Shown here: one piece after another, positions 36,249-45,358 of the stretch
Layout: each line of letters opens with the position of its first letter
Numbering within the stretch: the stretch's first letter is position 1
Assembly (NCBI GenBank): GCA_937978655.1
Contig: CALJUX010000022.1
Coordinates: 62,001 to 126,000 of the forward strand
Direction: 5' to 3'
Source of the DNA: an uncultured Chromatiaceae bacterium
Lineage (GTDB): Bacteria > Pseudomonadota > Gammaproteobacteria > Enterobacterales > Alteromonadaceae
DNA: 64,000 nt
The notes under the pieces: generated by a model
The model's input: the letters and a program-made list of their open reading frames with translations, nothing else
The model's database searches: none
Told to the model about the DNA's origin: nothing
Position numbers and translations under genes: made by a program

Positions 36249-37394
36249 ATGGTGCAGGATATCGCTTTAAAATCAATTGGCGCTGGCGGCAGAACCATGT
36301 GTCGTTTGCCCGGCGTGAAGCGTTGGTCACAGCATTTTTTATTGGCGTTATGGAGTGTATTGGCAATCGCCAGTCCGCTCGCCGTGGCTGGCAATCAGGC
36401 GCCGGCTGCCAGCCAGGCGCTGTCTGGCAGTGTGCAGGTGCATCGCGATATTGTTTACGCCACGCCCGCCGGCCAACCTCTGGCGCTGGATATCTACCAA
36501 CCGGTACGCCAGGGGATCACCACACCGATGCCGGTGCTGCTGATATTTCATGGTGGCGGCTGGCTGATTAACAATAAAAGCATCATGCAGCAAATGGCGG
36601 AATATGTGGCGACAAAGGCGGATATCGTGGTGGTGAATGCCGATTACCGCTTATTAAGTGCCAATCACAATACCACCCGTCTGAACCAGATCATTGACGA
36701 TGCGCTTGGCGCGACGTTATGGGTCCAACAGCACATTGGGCGTTATCAGGGCGATCCGGCGCGACTGGCGGTCACCGGCGACAGCGCGGGTGGGCATCTG
36801 GCGGCGATGGTGGTGCTGGCTGGCCAGAATCTGTCATCGCAAGGCTTTGCCAGCCGCACGCCTGGTTTTAATCCCAGTTATCTGCCGGCAGGCGCAACGG
36901 CAGAAAGTATCAGGGCCGCTGGCGGCATCAGGGTACAGGCGGCGGTATTAAGTTATGCCGTGTTTGATTTACAGGCACGGGCTTTTGCTGAATTCGAAAG
37001 CGCTAAAAATGGCTTCTGGGCGATGGGCAAGGCTAGTCCGCGTGGTTTTTTTGGCGCGGGCATCAGCGTTGCCAGCCATCCGGAGTTGTATCAGGCGTTG
37101 TCACCGCAGTGGCTGATCCCGCAGGCGTCGGTGCGGCCATTACCGCCGCAGTTTGTCCATGTCGGCAGCCTCGATGACCTGACCACACCAGACAGCGCCC
37201 GGCAGTATGTCGATGCGCTGTTAAAAGCCGGCCAGCCGGCGCAACTGTCGATTTATCCGGCATTAAAACACGCCTATCTCGACAGTGGCTGTAACAGCTA
37301 TTTTCAGCAGTGTTTTGACCGCGATGCCGTGAAGCCGCTTGATGACATCATTGGTTTCCTGCAGCAAGTGTTGGCGCACCCGGGCGCGGGCTAA
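36249..37394 (+). CDS. secreted alpha/beta-hydrolase (carboxylesterase)
   Basis: The 381-residue product has a signal sequence (about residues 28-48, IASPLAVAG). The hydrolase domain shows the oxyanion motif HGGGW, the nucleophile elbow GDSAGG, an Asp in VGSLDDLTTP and a His in LKHAYLD. This is the HSL/BD-FAE esterase pattern. The ATG at 36249 has a perfect AGGAGG five bases upstream, which decides the start over the later ATG at 36297. Its TAA overlaps the TAG of the convergent thiolase gene. Confidence 0.85.
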   Translation: MVQDIALKSIGAGGRTMCRLPGVKRWSQHFLLALWSVLAIASPLAVAGNQAPAASQALSGSVQVHRDIVYATPAGQPLALDIYQPVRQGITTPMPVLLIFHGGGWLINNKSIMQQMAEYVATKADIVVVNADYRLLSANHNTTRLNQIIDDALGATLWVQQHIGRYQGDPARLAVTGDSAGGHLAAMVVLAGQNLSSQGFASRTPGFNPSYLPAGATAESIRAAGGIRVQAAVLSYAVFDLQARAFAEFESAKNGFWAMGKASPRGFFGAGISVASHPELYQALSPQWLIPQASVRPLPPQFVHVGSLDDLTTPDSARQYVDALLKAGQPAQLSIYPALKHAYLDSGCNSYFQQCFDRDAVKPLDDIIGFLQQVLAHPGAG

Positions 37395-38584
37395 CGTTCC
37401 AGCAGCAGCGCGATGCCCTGGCCACCGCCGATACACAAGGTGATGAGCGCAAACTGGCCGTCAATCCGTTCGAGCTCATACAACGCTTTGACTACTAAGA
37501 TGGCGCCGGTGGCGCCCACCGGGTGCCCCAGTGCAATAGCACCGCCGTTCGGATTGACCCGCGCCGGGTCCAGGCCTAGTGTACGGTTCACCGCCAGCGC
37601 CTGGGCGGCAAAGGCTTCATTGGATTCAATCACAGCAATATCCGCAAGGCTGAGGCCGCTTTGTTGCAATAACTGCCGGACGGCCGGAATAGGGCCTAAT
37701 CCCATCATCGCAGGCGCCACGCCGGCAAAACTGCAGCTGCGTAAGCGCGCTCTGCGGGCCAGACCCTGTGCGCGGGCGTAGCGGGCGGTGGCGATTACCA
37801 GCGCTGCCGCACCATCATTGAGGCCGGAGGCGTTGCCGGCAGTCACCAGGCCATCCGCCACAAAGGCCGGTTTCAGCCGGCTGAGGCTTTGCAACGTGGT
37901 ATCCGGTTTGATGTGCTCGTCGCTGTCAATCCACACAGGCCCGTGTGGGCCTTTGTGGCTGACCGGGCAGATCTGCGCCTGAAAATAACCGGCCTGTTGG
38001 GCATGGGCGGCTTTTTGCTGGCTGTGCAGGGCGAACTCATCAAGGTCGCTGCGACTGAACTGATATTGCCTCGCGATGTTTTCTGCCGTGACTCCCATAT
38101 GACCGCTGCCAAAAGGGTCAGTCAGAATACCCAGCGTCAGATCAGTGACGGTGCCATGCCCCAGCCGCAGACCGCGGCGCACGCCCGGCAATAAAAAAGC
38201 GCCCTGGGACATCGACTCGGCGCCACCGCACAGCGCGACCTCGGAGCCTGGCCCGGTACCGCCCAGCAGCAGTTGCTGCGCCGCACTGATCACGGCCTGC
38301 AGGCCCGAGCCGCACAGCCGGTTGACGCTAAAAGCGTTGCTGTGTTCGGCCATGCCGCTGCCAAGCGCAATCTGGCGCGCCAGATAAACATCGGCGGCGC
38401 TGGTGGTGATGATGTGACCAAAGATGCTGCTGCCAATCTCAGTTGGCGCAATGCCGGCACGCTGGATGGCACCTGTTGCCGCAACAGTGCCCAATTCAGC
38501 CGGGGTGTAGCCGGACAAGGCGCCGGCAAAACTGCCGATCGGGGTGCGGGCGGCAGATAAAATCACGATATCAGACAGTGGCAT
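37391..38584 (-). CDS. acetyl-CoA C-acyltransferase (thiolase)
   Basis: The 397-residue enzyme is a thiolase with nucleophile C91 (NRLCGSG), H354 (GHPVGATG) and C384 (CIGGGQG), so it should make or cleave acetoacetyl-CoA or longer 3-ketoacyl-CoA. It resembles biosynthetic AtoB/PhaA enzymes. The ATG at 38584 begins MPLSDIVILSAARTPIG, the family start, with GGAG upstream. It stands alone; no other ketone or polyhydroxyalkanoate gene adjoins. Confidence 0.92.
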   Translation of the reverse strand: MPLSDIVILSAARTPIGSFAGALSGYTPAELGTVAATGAIQRAGIAPTEIGSSIFGHIITTSAADVYLARQIALGSGMAEHSNAFSVNRLCGSGLQAVISAAQQLLLGGTGPGSEVALCGGAESMSQGAFLLPGVRRGLRLGHGTVTDLTLGILTDPFGSGHMGVTAENIARQYQFSRSDLDEFALHSQQKAAHAQQAGYFQAQICPVSHKGPHGPVWIDSDEHIKPDTTLQSLSRLKPAFVADGLVTAGNASGLNDGAAALVIATARYARAQGLARRARLRSCSFAGVAPAMMGLGPIPAVRQLLQQSGLSLADIAVIESNEAFAAQALAVNRTLGLDPARVNPNGGAIALGHPVGATGAILVVKALYELERIDGQFALITLCIGGGQGIALLLER

Positions 38585-38661
38585 AGGGTTTTGGGCTCCG
38601 GATGGATCTGGCCCGATTATGCGACGGTGCGCCGGCAAAACGCAATCCGCGCTGGCCAGAC

Positions 38662-38699
38662 AAAAAAAGCCAGGCGGCTGTGCACCCCCTGGCTTTTAT
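38662..38699 (-). terminator. intrinsic terminator after narK
   Basis: On the - strand AAAAGCCAGG and CCTGGCTTTT pair across a 13-base loop and are followed by T7. It lies just past the narK stop. Confidence 0.88.
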
Positions 38700-38714
38700 C
38701 TCGCAACATTAGCG

Positions 38715-40331
38715 CTATGGATTGTAATACTCGCCGGATTTACGCAGATAAAAGAACCAGTTAATCACCAGACAAATGCCATAAAACAGGGCAAAACCGA
38801 CCATGGCATATTCCGGCGTCGCCGCTTTGATTTGTTCGCCAAACACCTGCGGGATATAAAAGGCGCCATAAGCGGCCACTGCGGAGGTCCAGCCTAACAC
38901 CGGGCCGGCCTGTTCTTTTGGAAACACCACCGCAATGGTGCGAAAGGTCGAGCCGTTACCAATGCCGCTGGCGGCAAACAGGCCGAGGAAAATCAGAAAA
39001 AACGGCATAAAAAACTGCTCCGGCGTGGCAGATTGATAGGCTTGTTGCATGTAATAACCGGCGCCTAAGGCGCAGAGGATCATCACCACGGAACACAGCT
39101 GCGTGACCAGCGCGCCGCCCATTTTATCGGCCAGCCAGCCACCGACCGGGCGGATCAACGCACCGATAAAGGGGGCTATCCAGGCATAAGTCAGTGCACT
39201 GGGCGCATTCGGGTTGACGACATTGTGCGTCATCACGCCGTCCGTCAGCTGGTGGCTGTAGCCAAAAATAACCTGAATAGACAGCGGAAAGGCAGCAGAA
39301 AAACCGATAAATGAGCCAAAAGTCATCACATACAACACACTCATCACCCAGGTGTGTTTGTTGCCGAAGATTTGATATTGCCGCTCCAGACTGGCGCGGA
39401 TAGCACCGGGTAACAGTTTCAGTAAAAAGACCGTGGCAAATAACACCGCCACTAACACCAGTTCTTTGGGGATGCCAAAACCAGAGCCGTTGGCCGACGC
39501 CGGTAACATCAGCCATAAACCGGCGATGGCGGTCAGGAAACCAATGGTCAGCATCGACAGCTGGATGGCAAAAGACACCGGCGCCGACGGCAGTTTTGGC
39601 GTCACTTCGTCGGTATTGATATTGTTCATGCCAAACCAGGTGGCAAACGCCAGCGGGACTAATAACAGTAACCAGACAAAACCACCATTTTGCACCCAGG
39701 TGTCACTGCCGGCCGGAATAGAACCAATCAGCGTGCCGCTGGCTTTTTGCAGCGTCATCGGATCGCCGGCGCCCAGCAGTGTAAAGGCGCCAAAGGTCAT
39801 AAACAACGGCACCAGAATTTGCATCGAGGTGACGCCAAAATTGCCCAGTCCGGCATTTAAGCCAAGCGCCAGCCCTTGTTGTTTTTTTGGAAAAAAGAAG
39901 CTGATATTTGACATTGACGCGGCGAAGTTCCCGCCGCCAATGCCCGATAACAATGCCATCAGCTGAAACAGCCAGAACGGCGTGTTTTTGTCCTGCAGCG
40001 CCAGACCGGTGCCAATGGCCGGCAGCATCAACAATGCAGTGGTAAAGAAAATGGTGTAACGTCCGCCGCACAACCGGACAAAAAAGCTGGCCGGGATGCG
40101 CAGGGTGGCCCCGGTTAAACCGGCGATGGCGGTCAGCGAAAATAAATCGCTGGCGCTGTAAGGGAAACCCAGATTGAGCATCTGCACGGTCAGAATGCTC
40201 CATAACATCCAGACGGCAAAACCGCACAATAAACTCGGGATTGAGATCCACAGGTTGCGCGTGGCGATGGCTTTGCCTGTTTGCGCCCAGAATTGCTCGT
40301 CTTCTGGTTGCCATCGTTTTAAATCGGCCAT
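38715..40331 (-). CDS. narK: nitrate/nitrite MFS transporter, NarK/NasA type
   Basis: The 538-residue protein has 12 membrane segments of the major facilitator superfamily. Nitrate-porter signatures are present: FVRLCGGRYT, GIGGGNFAASMSNISFFFPKKQQGLALGLNAGLGNFGV, and a second glycine-rich motif GIGNGSTFR. The conserved arginines of the NarK fold (R in IPASFFVRL and in the second half, FRTIAVVFP) can be seen. It would import nitrate or exchange it for nitrite. It is divergent from narP with a NarP-type site in the gap, and is a second nitrate uptake route beside nrtABD. Confidence 0.9.
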   Translation of the reverse strand: MADLKRWQPEDEQFWAQTGKAIATRNLWISIPSLLCGFAVWMLWSILTVQMLNLGFPYSASDLFSLTAIAGLTGATLRIPASFFVRLCGGRYTIFFTTALLMLPAIGTGLALQDKNTPFWLFQLMALLSGIGGGNFAASMSNISFFFPKKQQGLALGLNAGLGNFGVTSMQILVPLFMTFGAFTLLGAGDPMTLQKASGTLIGSIPAGSDTWVQNGGFVWLLLLVPLAFATWFGMNNINTDEVTPKLPSAPVSFAIQLSMLTIGFLTAIAGLWLMLPASANGSGFGIPKELVLVAVLFATVFLLKLLPGAIRASLERQYQIFGNKHTWVMSVLYVMTFGSFIGFSAAFPLSIQVIFGYSHQLTDGVMTHNVVNPNAPSALTYAWIAPFIGALIRPVGGWLADKMGGALVTQLCSVVMILCALGAGYYMQQAYQSATPEQFFMPFFLIFLGLFAASGIGNGSTFRTIAVVFPKEQAGPVLGWTSAVAAYGAFYIPQVFGEQIKAATPEYAMVGFALFYGICLVINWFFYLRKSGEYYNP

Positions 40332-40643
40332 AAAAACTCCTGCATAAGGTTGCGTACCGGCATCACTATGCAGGCCAGACCGCGCCGCCTCAATGGATCT
40401 GAAGAGTTAGCAAAATGCCGCCATCAGCTTGTTTGGGATACCTATGATGGGGTATTGTCTCGCCGTGATGTTTTAATTTTCTGGTTAAAAACAAATGGAT
40501 ACTGAATTTTGGTGGTTCTGCCGGCTGCAGGAGATTGTCCGCGTTCAGTTCTGTGCCGCGCACGGGCATGATATAAATCAACATCAACCCCAACGGCTTA
40601 TTGCTAAATAGGCACCAGAGTGGTCGCTAACAGGAATCCAGAT
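40332..40643. other. narK/narP divergent promoter region
   Basis: This 312-base gap contains the NarP-type site at 40439-40454 and presumably the promoters of both genes. I see no open frame worth calling and no clear FNR site. Confidence 0.5.
40439..40454. promoter_or_regulatory. NarL/NarP 7-2-7 binding site
   Basis: TACCTAT-GA-TGGGGTA fits the inverted heptamer pair TACYYMT-N2-AKRRGTA at 13 of 14 positions. This is the arrangement NarP and NarL both bind. It lies 107 bases upstream of narK and 190 upstream of narP. Confidence 0.75.
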
Positions 40644-41333
40644 ATGCCAGAGCAGCACAATCAATTCGCCGACAAACAAGATACCGACAGCTACAGCGTG
40701 ATGCTGGTGGATGATCATCCGCTGCTGCGCAAGGGGCTGCGCCAGTTGCTGGCTTTTGAAGCGGAGCTGCAGATAGTCGCTGAAGCCAGTTCCGGTGCAG
40801 AGGCGATAGTGCTGGCGAACGAGCTGGACCCGGATTTAATCATTTTAGATTTAAATATGCAGGGCATGGACGGCCATCAGACGCTGAAAAAGTTACGGGA
40901 TGATGGCGTCACTTCCCGGATTGTGATGCTGACGGTGTCGGATTCCAATGACGATGTGATTAAAGCCATCAGCCTTGGCGCGGATGGTTATCTGCTGAAA
41001 GATTCAGATCCGGATGAACTGCTGGAGCAAATCAAAAAAGCGGTGCAGGGCAAAATGGTGTTAAGCGAAGCAGTAAATGCCGCCCTGGCCGATGCCATCC
41101 GCCGGCCGGTGGAGAAACCCGCCACAGATCTGAGCCAGCTGACCAACCGCGAGCAGGAAATTCTGGAGCTGATCGCCAAAGGCCGCAGCAATAAACTGAT
41201 TGCGCGCGAACTGGATATTTCCGACGGTACGGTCAAAGTGCACGTGAAACATTTACTGAAAAAACTGAATTTGCGCTCGCGGGTGGAAGCGGCGGTCTGG
41301 ATGGTCAATTTTCAGGGCAAAAAAGGCAGTTAA
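40644..41333 (+). CDS. narP: NarL/NarP-family nitrate response regulator
   Basis: The 229-residue protein has a receiver domain (ILDLNMQGMDG gives the phospho-Asp) and a LuxR-type HTH (LTNREQEILELIAKGRSNKLIARELDISDGTVKVHVKHLLKKL). The stretches GADGYLLKDSDPDELL and VKVHVKHLLKKLNLRSRVEAAVW are typical of NarL and NarP. The ATG at 40644 has AGGA eight bases upstream and is preferred to a GTG 24 bases earlier. No NarQ or NarX sensor is nearby. moeA follows after six bases. Confidence 0.9.
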   Translation: MPEQHNQFADKQDTDSYSVMLVDDHPLLRKGLRQLLAFEAELQIVAEASSGAEAIVLANELDPDLIILDLNMQGMDGHQTLKKLRDDGVTSRIVMLTVSDSNDDVIKAISLGADGYLLKDSDPDELLEQIKKAVQGKMVLSEAVNAALADAIRRPVEKPATDLSQLTNREQEILELIAKGRSNKLIARELDISDGTVKVHVKHLLKKLNLRSRVEAAVWMVNFQGKKGS

Positions 41334-41339
41334 ACCGCA

Positions 41340-42629
41340 ATGACAACTCCTGTACCACCAAAAATGCCGATGTTGCCGCTGGCGGATGCGCTGGAACGGC
41401 TGTTGGCGGCCATTCGCAGCAGAATGCAGTTGCCACAGCAAACGGTCAGCATCTTTGCTGCACTGGACCGGACACTGGCCACTGAAGTGTGTTCGCCGGT
41501 GGCAGTGCCGACTGCCACCAATTCAGCGATGGATGGTTATGCGCTGCGTTTTGCCGACCTGATCCTGAACCCGGCACAGCGCTGGCCGGTGGTCGGGCAA
41601 AGTCTGGCTGGCCATCCCTGTACTGCGGAGGTTCCGCCCGGCTGTTGCATTCGGATCACCACCGGCGCCGTGGTGCCCTCAGATCTGGATACCGTGGTCA
41701 TGCAAGAGGACATTCAGTGGTGTGACGAGACGCGGACCAGCCTGAGCCTCAAACGTCGCCCGGTGGCCGGTCAGCATATCCGGCTTTGCGGCAGCGAGTT
41801 GGCCGTCGGGCAGTCCGTGCTGGCCAAAGGCACTGTGCTGGGGCCTTTGCAGCTGGGGTTATTGGCGACTTTGGGCATTGCCCAGGTGCCGGTGTTTGCA
41901 CAGGTCCGCGTCGGTGTGCTCTCTGGTGGGGATGAATTAAAACAACCGGGTGAACCGCTGCAAAGCGGCGATTTGTATGACAGCAACCGTATTATGCTGC
42001 TGGCCGTGCTGCAACGCTTTGGTTGTCAGGTGGTGGACCTTGGCTGGGTAGCGGATGATCCGGTGGCTCTCAGGGCGGCGCTGCAACAGGCGGCGCCCAG
42101 GGTCGACGTGATTGTGTCCAGTGGCGGTGTCTCAGTCGGCGATGCCGATTATACCCGCCAGGTGTTGAGTGAACTGGGCCAGATGGATTTCTGGCAGGTG
42201 GCAATCAAGCCAGGTAAACCTTTTGCGTTTGGCTGGCTGGACCATCCTGCCAGCAGTGCGGACAATCCGCACCCGCCGGTGTGGTTGTTTGGCCTGCCGG
42301 GCAACCCGGTGTCGGCAGCGGTGACGGCGGAACAACTGCTGCTGCCGGCCTTGCAGCTGTTAAGTGGCCAGGACGTCAAAAAGCCGCTGTTGTGGCCAGC
42401 CAGAACCACGCAGCCACTGCGCAAAAAGCCGGGGCGGCTTGATATGCAACGCGTGGCGCTGCAGGTTCGCCCTGGCGGCATCAGCGCCGAGCCGGTGGGG
42501 ACTGACAGTTCCGGCATGCTCAGTTCGCTGCTGCATGCAGACGCCCTGACGTGGCTGGAATGCCAGCGCGGGGATGTGGCCGCCGGTGAAGACATTTGGG
42601 TGCAGCCCAAAAGCAGCTGGTGGCGTTAA
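41340..42629 (+). CDS. moeA: molybdopterin molybdenumtransferase MoeA
   Basis: MoeA inserts molybdate into adenylylated molybdopterin, the last step of Moco synthesis. The 429-residue protein has the usual parts: SAMDGYALR near the start, the domain II region with TGAVVPSDLDTVVMQED, the MPT-binding domain with VSSGGVSVGDADYTRQ and GLPGNPVSAAV, and the C-terminal beta-barrel. Length is near E. coli MoeA (411). It follows narP on the same strand, tying Moco supply to nitrate control. Confidence 0.95.
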   Translation: MTTPVPPKMPMLPLADALERLLAAIRSRMQLPQQTVSIFAALDRTLATEVCSPVAVPTATNSAMDGYALRFADLILNPAQRWPVVGQSLAGHPCTAEVPPGCCIRITTGAVVPSDLDTVVMQEDIQWCDETRTSLSLKRRPVAGQHIRLCGSELAVGQSVLAKGTVLGPLQLGLLATLGIAQVPVFAQVRVGVLSGGDELKQPGEPLQSGDLYDSNRIMLLAVLQRFGCQVVDLGWVADDPVALRAALQQAAPRVDVIVSSGGVSVGDADYTRQVLSELGQMDFWQVAIKPGKPFAFGWLDHPASSADNPHPPVWLFGLPGNPVSAAVTAEQLLLPALQLLSGQDVKKPLLWPARTTQPLRKKPGRLDMQRVALQVRPGGISAEPVGTDSSGMLSSLLHADALTWLECQRGDVAAGEDIWVQPKSSWWR

Positions 42630-42652
42630 CGCCTGCTGGCTTACTCCTTTTG

Positions 42653-42676
42653 CGCCGCGTGAAAGCGGCGTTTTTA
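42653..42676 (+). terminator. intrinsic terminator after moeA
   Basis: CGCCGC-GTGAAA-GCGGCG is followed by five T, 24 bases past the moeA stop. Confidence 0.88.
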
Positions 42677-42742
42677 TTGATATAAAGCAATATCCGCTGC
42701 ACGCAGCTGCGCACAATAGGCGCACTTTTATAGCGGAGCGCA

Positions 42743-44473
42743 ATGATGATTCTGGCAGACGTGTTACAGCAGCAGCTGTGCGACAACGGCATCCACGACC
42801 TTTATACCATTCCCGGTGATTTTATCCTGCCCTGGCTTAATGCACTGGAGTCGGCGCCAGCGTCGCAGCCCCGTGCATTGCGGTTAATTCAGCTCAGCCA
42901 TGAACCTTCGGCAGTGTACGCAGCTGACGCAGCGGCGCGCTGGCGCAATGCCCCGGCCGCGGTGATGCTGACCTATGGCGCCGGTGCGTTAAATGCGGTC
43001 AATGCCATTGCGCAGGCTTACATGGAATATTTGCCGCTGCTGGTGTTTGCCGGCTATCCGTCGGCGCAGGAGGTGGCTGGCGGTTTATTACTGCACCATC
43101 AGGTCGCCGATTTGGATGCACAGCGACGGATCCTGGCCGAAGTCACCTGTGGCCAGTGCCGGCTGGACGACCCGGCTACGGCCGCGCAGCAGCTGGCCGC
43201 TGTTATCGCTAAAGCAAAACGTGAACGCCGGCCGGTGCTGATTGAATTGCCGCGCGATATGGCGCAAGCCGTGGTTACTGCGCCGATGCCCGACCCACAA
43301 AGTGCTGCGGGTTCCCCGGACGCGCCAACCGCACCTGGCGAGACTGAGCCGGCTGTGCTTGCTGCGTCAGACTTCGCTGCCCTGACAACTTTACTAGCGC
43401 CGGTGCGCCAGCCGCTGCTTTTAGTTGGCGTCAAAACCAAAAGATTTGCCTTTGCCGACGCGGTCAGCAAACTCGCTGCTAAGCATCAACTGCCGGTGCT
43501 GACCACTTTATTGGGCCGCAGCGCACTGGAACAAAACCTGGAGCTGGCGGCAACGCCTGCCGACGCTTACTGGTCGGCCGGCGTGTTTAGCGGCAGCAAA
43601 GCCGATCCGGTGTTGCCGCTGTTGCAGCAGGCCGATTTGCTGATTTGCTGCGGCGTGATCCGTTCTGACAGTAATTTTGCCGCGCACACCGAACTGCTGG
43701 CGCAAAAACCAGTCCTGTGGCTGGAGGCCAGTGAAACCTTGCTGCCGGATGGCCGGCGGATTCTGGCGCCGGCTGCGGTGGTGCTGGCCGCCATCGCGCA
43801 ATTGCTGCACCAGCCACTCAGCTGGCCAGCGGCGCTGCGTACTGAACCGGTCGCGCCTGCGGTGCCATGTTCTGCAGCGGATGCCGCGCCAGCGCCGGAA
43901 TGGGGCTCTGACGCATTGGTGCAAACCCTGCACGAGTGCTTAAGCCGGCAGTCGCAGCAATATCCTTTTGTTGTCGATATCGGCGATTGCCTGTTTGCCA
44001 CCCTTGCCGCCACGCCGGATATTTTTATCGCGCCGGCCTTTTACGCCTCGATGGGCTTTGCGGTGCCGGCGGGGCTTGGCGTGCAGCTTAGCAGCGGCAA
44101 AAGGCCAATAGTGCTGGTTGGTGATGGCGCTTTTCAGATGACTGGGCTTGAGCTTGGGCACTGCGCCCGCTATCGGCTCAATCCGATAGTGATAGTGCTG
44201 AATAACCAGAGCTGGGGCATGATCAAAGCATTTGCGCCGGATTTGGCCGCCACCGGCCTTGCCGGCTGGCAGTATGCTGCGCTTGGCCGTGGCATGGGCG
44301 GCGGCGCGGCGCAGGTCTGGAACGCTTATCAGTTTGCCAACGCCTTAGATGATGCGCTTGCCGACACCAGCCGCTTCCGGCTGATTGAAGTGATGTTGCC
44401 GGCACACAGTTACAGCCGCCGGCTGGCCGATTTTTCGGCAGCGTTATGTGGCGCGCCAGCGGTCTGTGCTTAA
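42743..44473 (+). CDS. ThDP-dependent 2-keto acid decarboxylase (indolepyruvate/pyruvate type)
   Basis: The 576-residue enzyme has E54 (SHEPSAVYAAD) that activates the cofactor, the paired histidines H118-H119 of non-oxidative decarboxylases, and the ThDP motif VGDGAFQMTG...LNNQSWG. This is the pyruvate, indolepyruvate and phenylpyruvate decarboxylase pattern. Its substrate cannot be fixed from the sequence. GGAG precedes the ATG. It lies inside the molybdenum and nitrate locus but has its own terminators around it and no evident link to nitrate. Confidence 0.87.
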   Translation: MMILADVLQQQLCDNGIHDLYTIPGDFILPWLNALESAPASQPRALRLIQLSHEPSAVYAADAAARWRNAPAAVMLTYGAGALNAVNAIAQAYMEYLPLLVFAGYPSAQEVAGGLLLHHQVADLDAQRRILAEVTCGQCRLDDPATAAQQLAAVIAKAKRERRPVLIELPRDMAQAVVTAPMPDPQSAAGSPDAPTAPGETEPAVLAASDFAALTTLLAPVRQPLLLVGVKTKRFAFADAVSKLAAKHQLPVLTTLLGRSALEQNLELAATPADAYWSAGVFSGSKADPVLPLLQQADLLICCGVIRSDSNFAAHTELLAQKPVLWLEASETLLPDGRRILAPAAVVLAAIAQLLHQPLSWPAALRTEPVAPAVPCSAADAAPAPEWGSDALVQTLHECLSRQSQQYPFVVDIGDCLFATLAATPDIFIAPAFYASMGFAVPAGLGVQLSSGKRPIVLVGDGAFQMTGLELGHCARYRLNPIVIVLNNQSWGMIKAFAPDLAATGLAGWQYAALGRGMGGGAAQVWNAYQFANALDDALADTSRFRLIEVMLPAHSYSRRLADFSAALCGAPAVCA

Positions 44474-44478
44474 GGCGT

Positions 44479-44523
44479 CTGCGTGTAAGCCGGCTGCATG
44501 TGAGCCGGCTGCGTTTAAACCCG
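44479..44523. repeat. three imperfect 15-bp tandem repeats
   Basis: CTGCGTGTAAGCCGG, CTGCATGTGAGCCGG and CTGCGTTTAAACCCG follow one another without gap between the convergent decarboxylase and modE genes. The GCCGGC units can also pair as a hairpin, so this may serve as a terminator. Confidence 0.85.
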
Positions 44524-44529
44524 CAGCCG

Positions 44530-45336
44530 TCAGGCCGGCACCGCCAGGATCACGCCTGAGGCTTTAAACAACGCGCTGATAGTGCCACCTTCGTCAAGCC
44601 CCAGCGCCTGTGCACTGATGTTGGTCACTGTCGCGGCAATAGTGGTGGTGTCGTTCAGCGCGATCAGCACTTCGGTATTCACCGCGCCTTGCAGCAGCCG
44701 GACTATCTGGCCGCTGTACTGATTGCGCGCTGACGTTTTGACGCCGGCATCGGCGCTCAGCAACATCACATTGCTGGATTTAACCAGAGCAAAAGCCTCG
44801 CTGTGCAGCTGCAACCCCAGCCGCTGACAGCTCTCATGGGTGATGATCGCCACAACTTCAATGCCATCCGCGGTGCGGATAGTGACTTCATCATTGACGA
44901 CGCCGGGCGTGAGGGCACAAACAGTGCCTAAAAATTGATTGCGCGCGCTGGTTTTCATACTCAGTCTCCGTAGTAACAACAGGTCATCAAGCACCGCTGT
45001 GGTTTGCGCCGATAATTCGGATAAATAACGCTGATGGGCCGCTTCGATGTGGGCAAAGTTTTGCACCAGCTGCCGGCCGCGCTCGGTCAGCTGTGAACCG
45101 CCGCCACCTTTGCCGCCGGCGGCGCGCACTACCAGCGGCGTGCCGGCGATATGATTCATCGCTTCAATGGTATCCCAGGCGGTTTTATAGCTGATGCCGG
45201 CGGCTTTGGCGGCGTGGGTAATAGAGCCGCAATGGTCTATTTCACGCAGCAGCAACACCTGGGTTTTGCCGCCGAGCACCTGGCCTTTGACCGATAATTT
45301 GACCTCAGCTTCGACGGCGAAGCGGTTTGCATTCAT
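44530..45336 (-). CDS. modE: molybdate-responsive regulator ModE
   Basis: ModE binds molybdate and represses the transporter genes. The 268-residue protein has the N-terminal winged helix (VKGQVLGGKTQVLLLREIDHCGSITHAAKAAGISYKTAWDTIEAMN) and two C-terminal Mop/TOBE domains, each opening with TSARNQ (about residues 128 and 203). This is the E. coli arrangement. It closes the moa-mod run, 22 bases after modC. A ModE operator is seen before modA. Confidence 0.95.
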   Translation of the reverse strand: MNANRFAVEAEVKLSVKGQVLGGKTQVLLLREIDHCGSITHAAKAAGISYKTAWDTIEAMNHIAGTPLVVRAAGGKGGGGSQLTERGRQLVQNFAHIEAAHQRYLSELSAQTTAVLDDLLLLRRLSMKTSARNQFLGTVCALTPGVVNDEVTIRTADGIEVVAIITHESCQRLGLQLHSEAFALVKSSNVMLLSADAGVKTSARNQYSGQIVRLLQGAVNTEVLIALNDTTTIAATVTNISAQALGLDEGGTISALFKASGVILAVPA

Positions 45337-45358
45337 TGATTTCTCCTTTGATGAGGTA

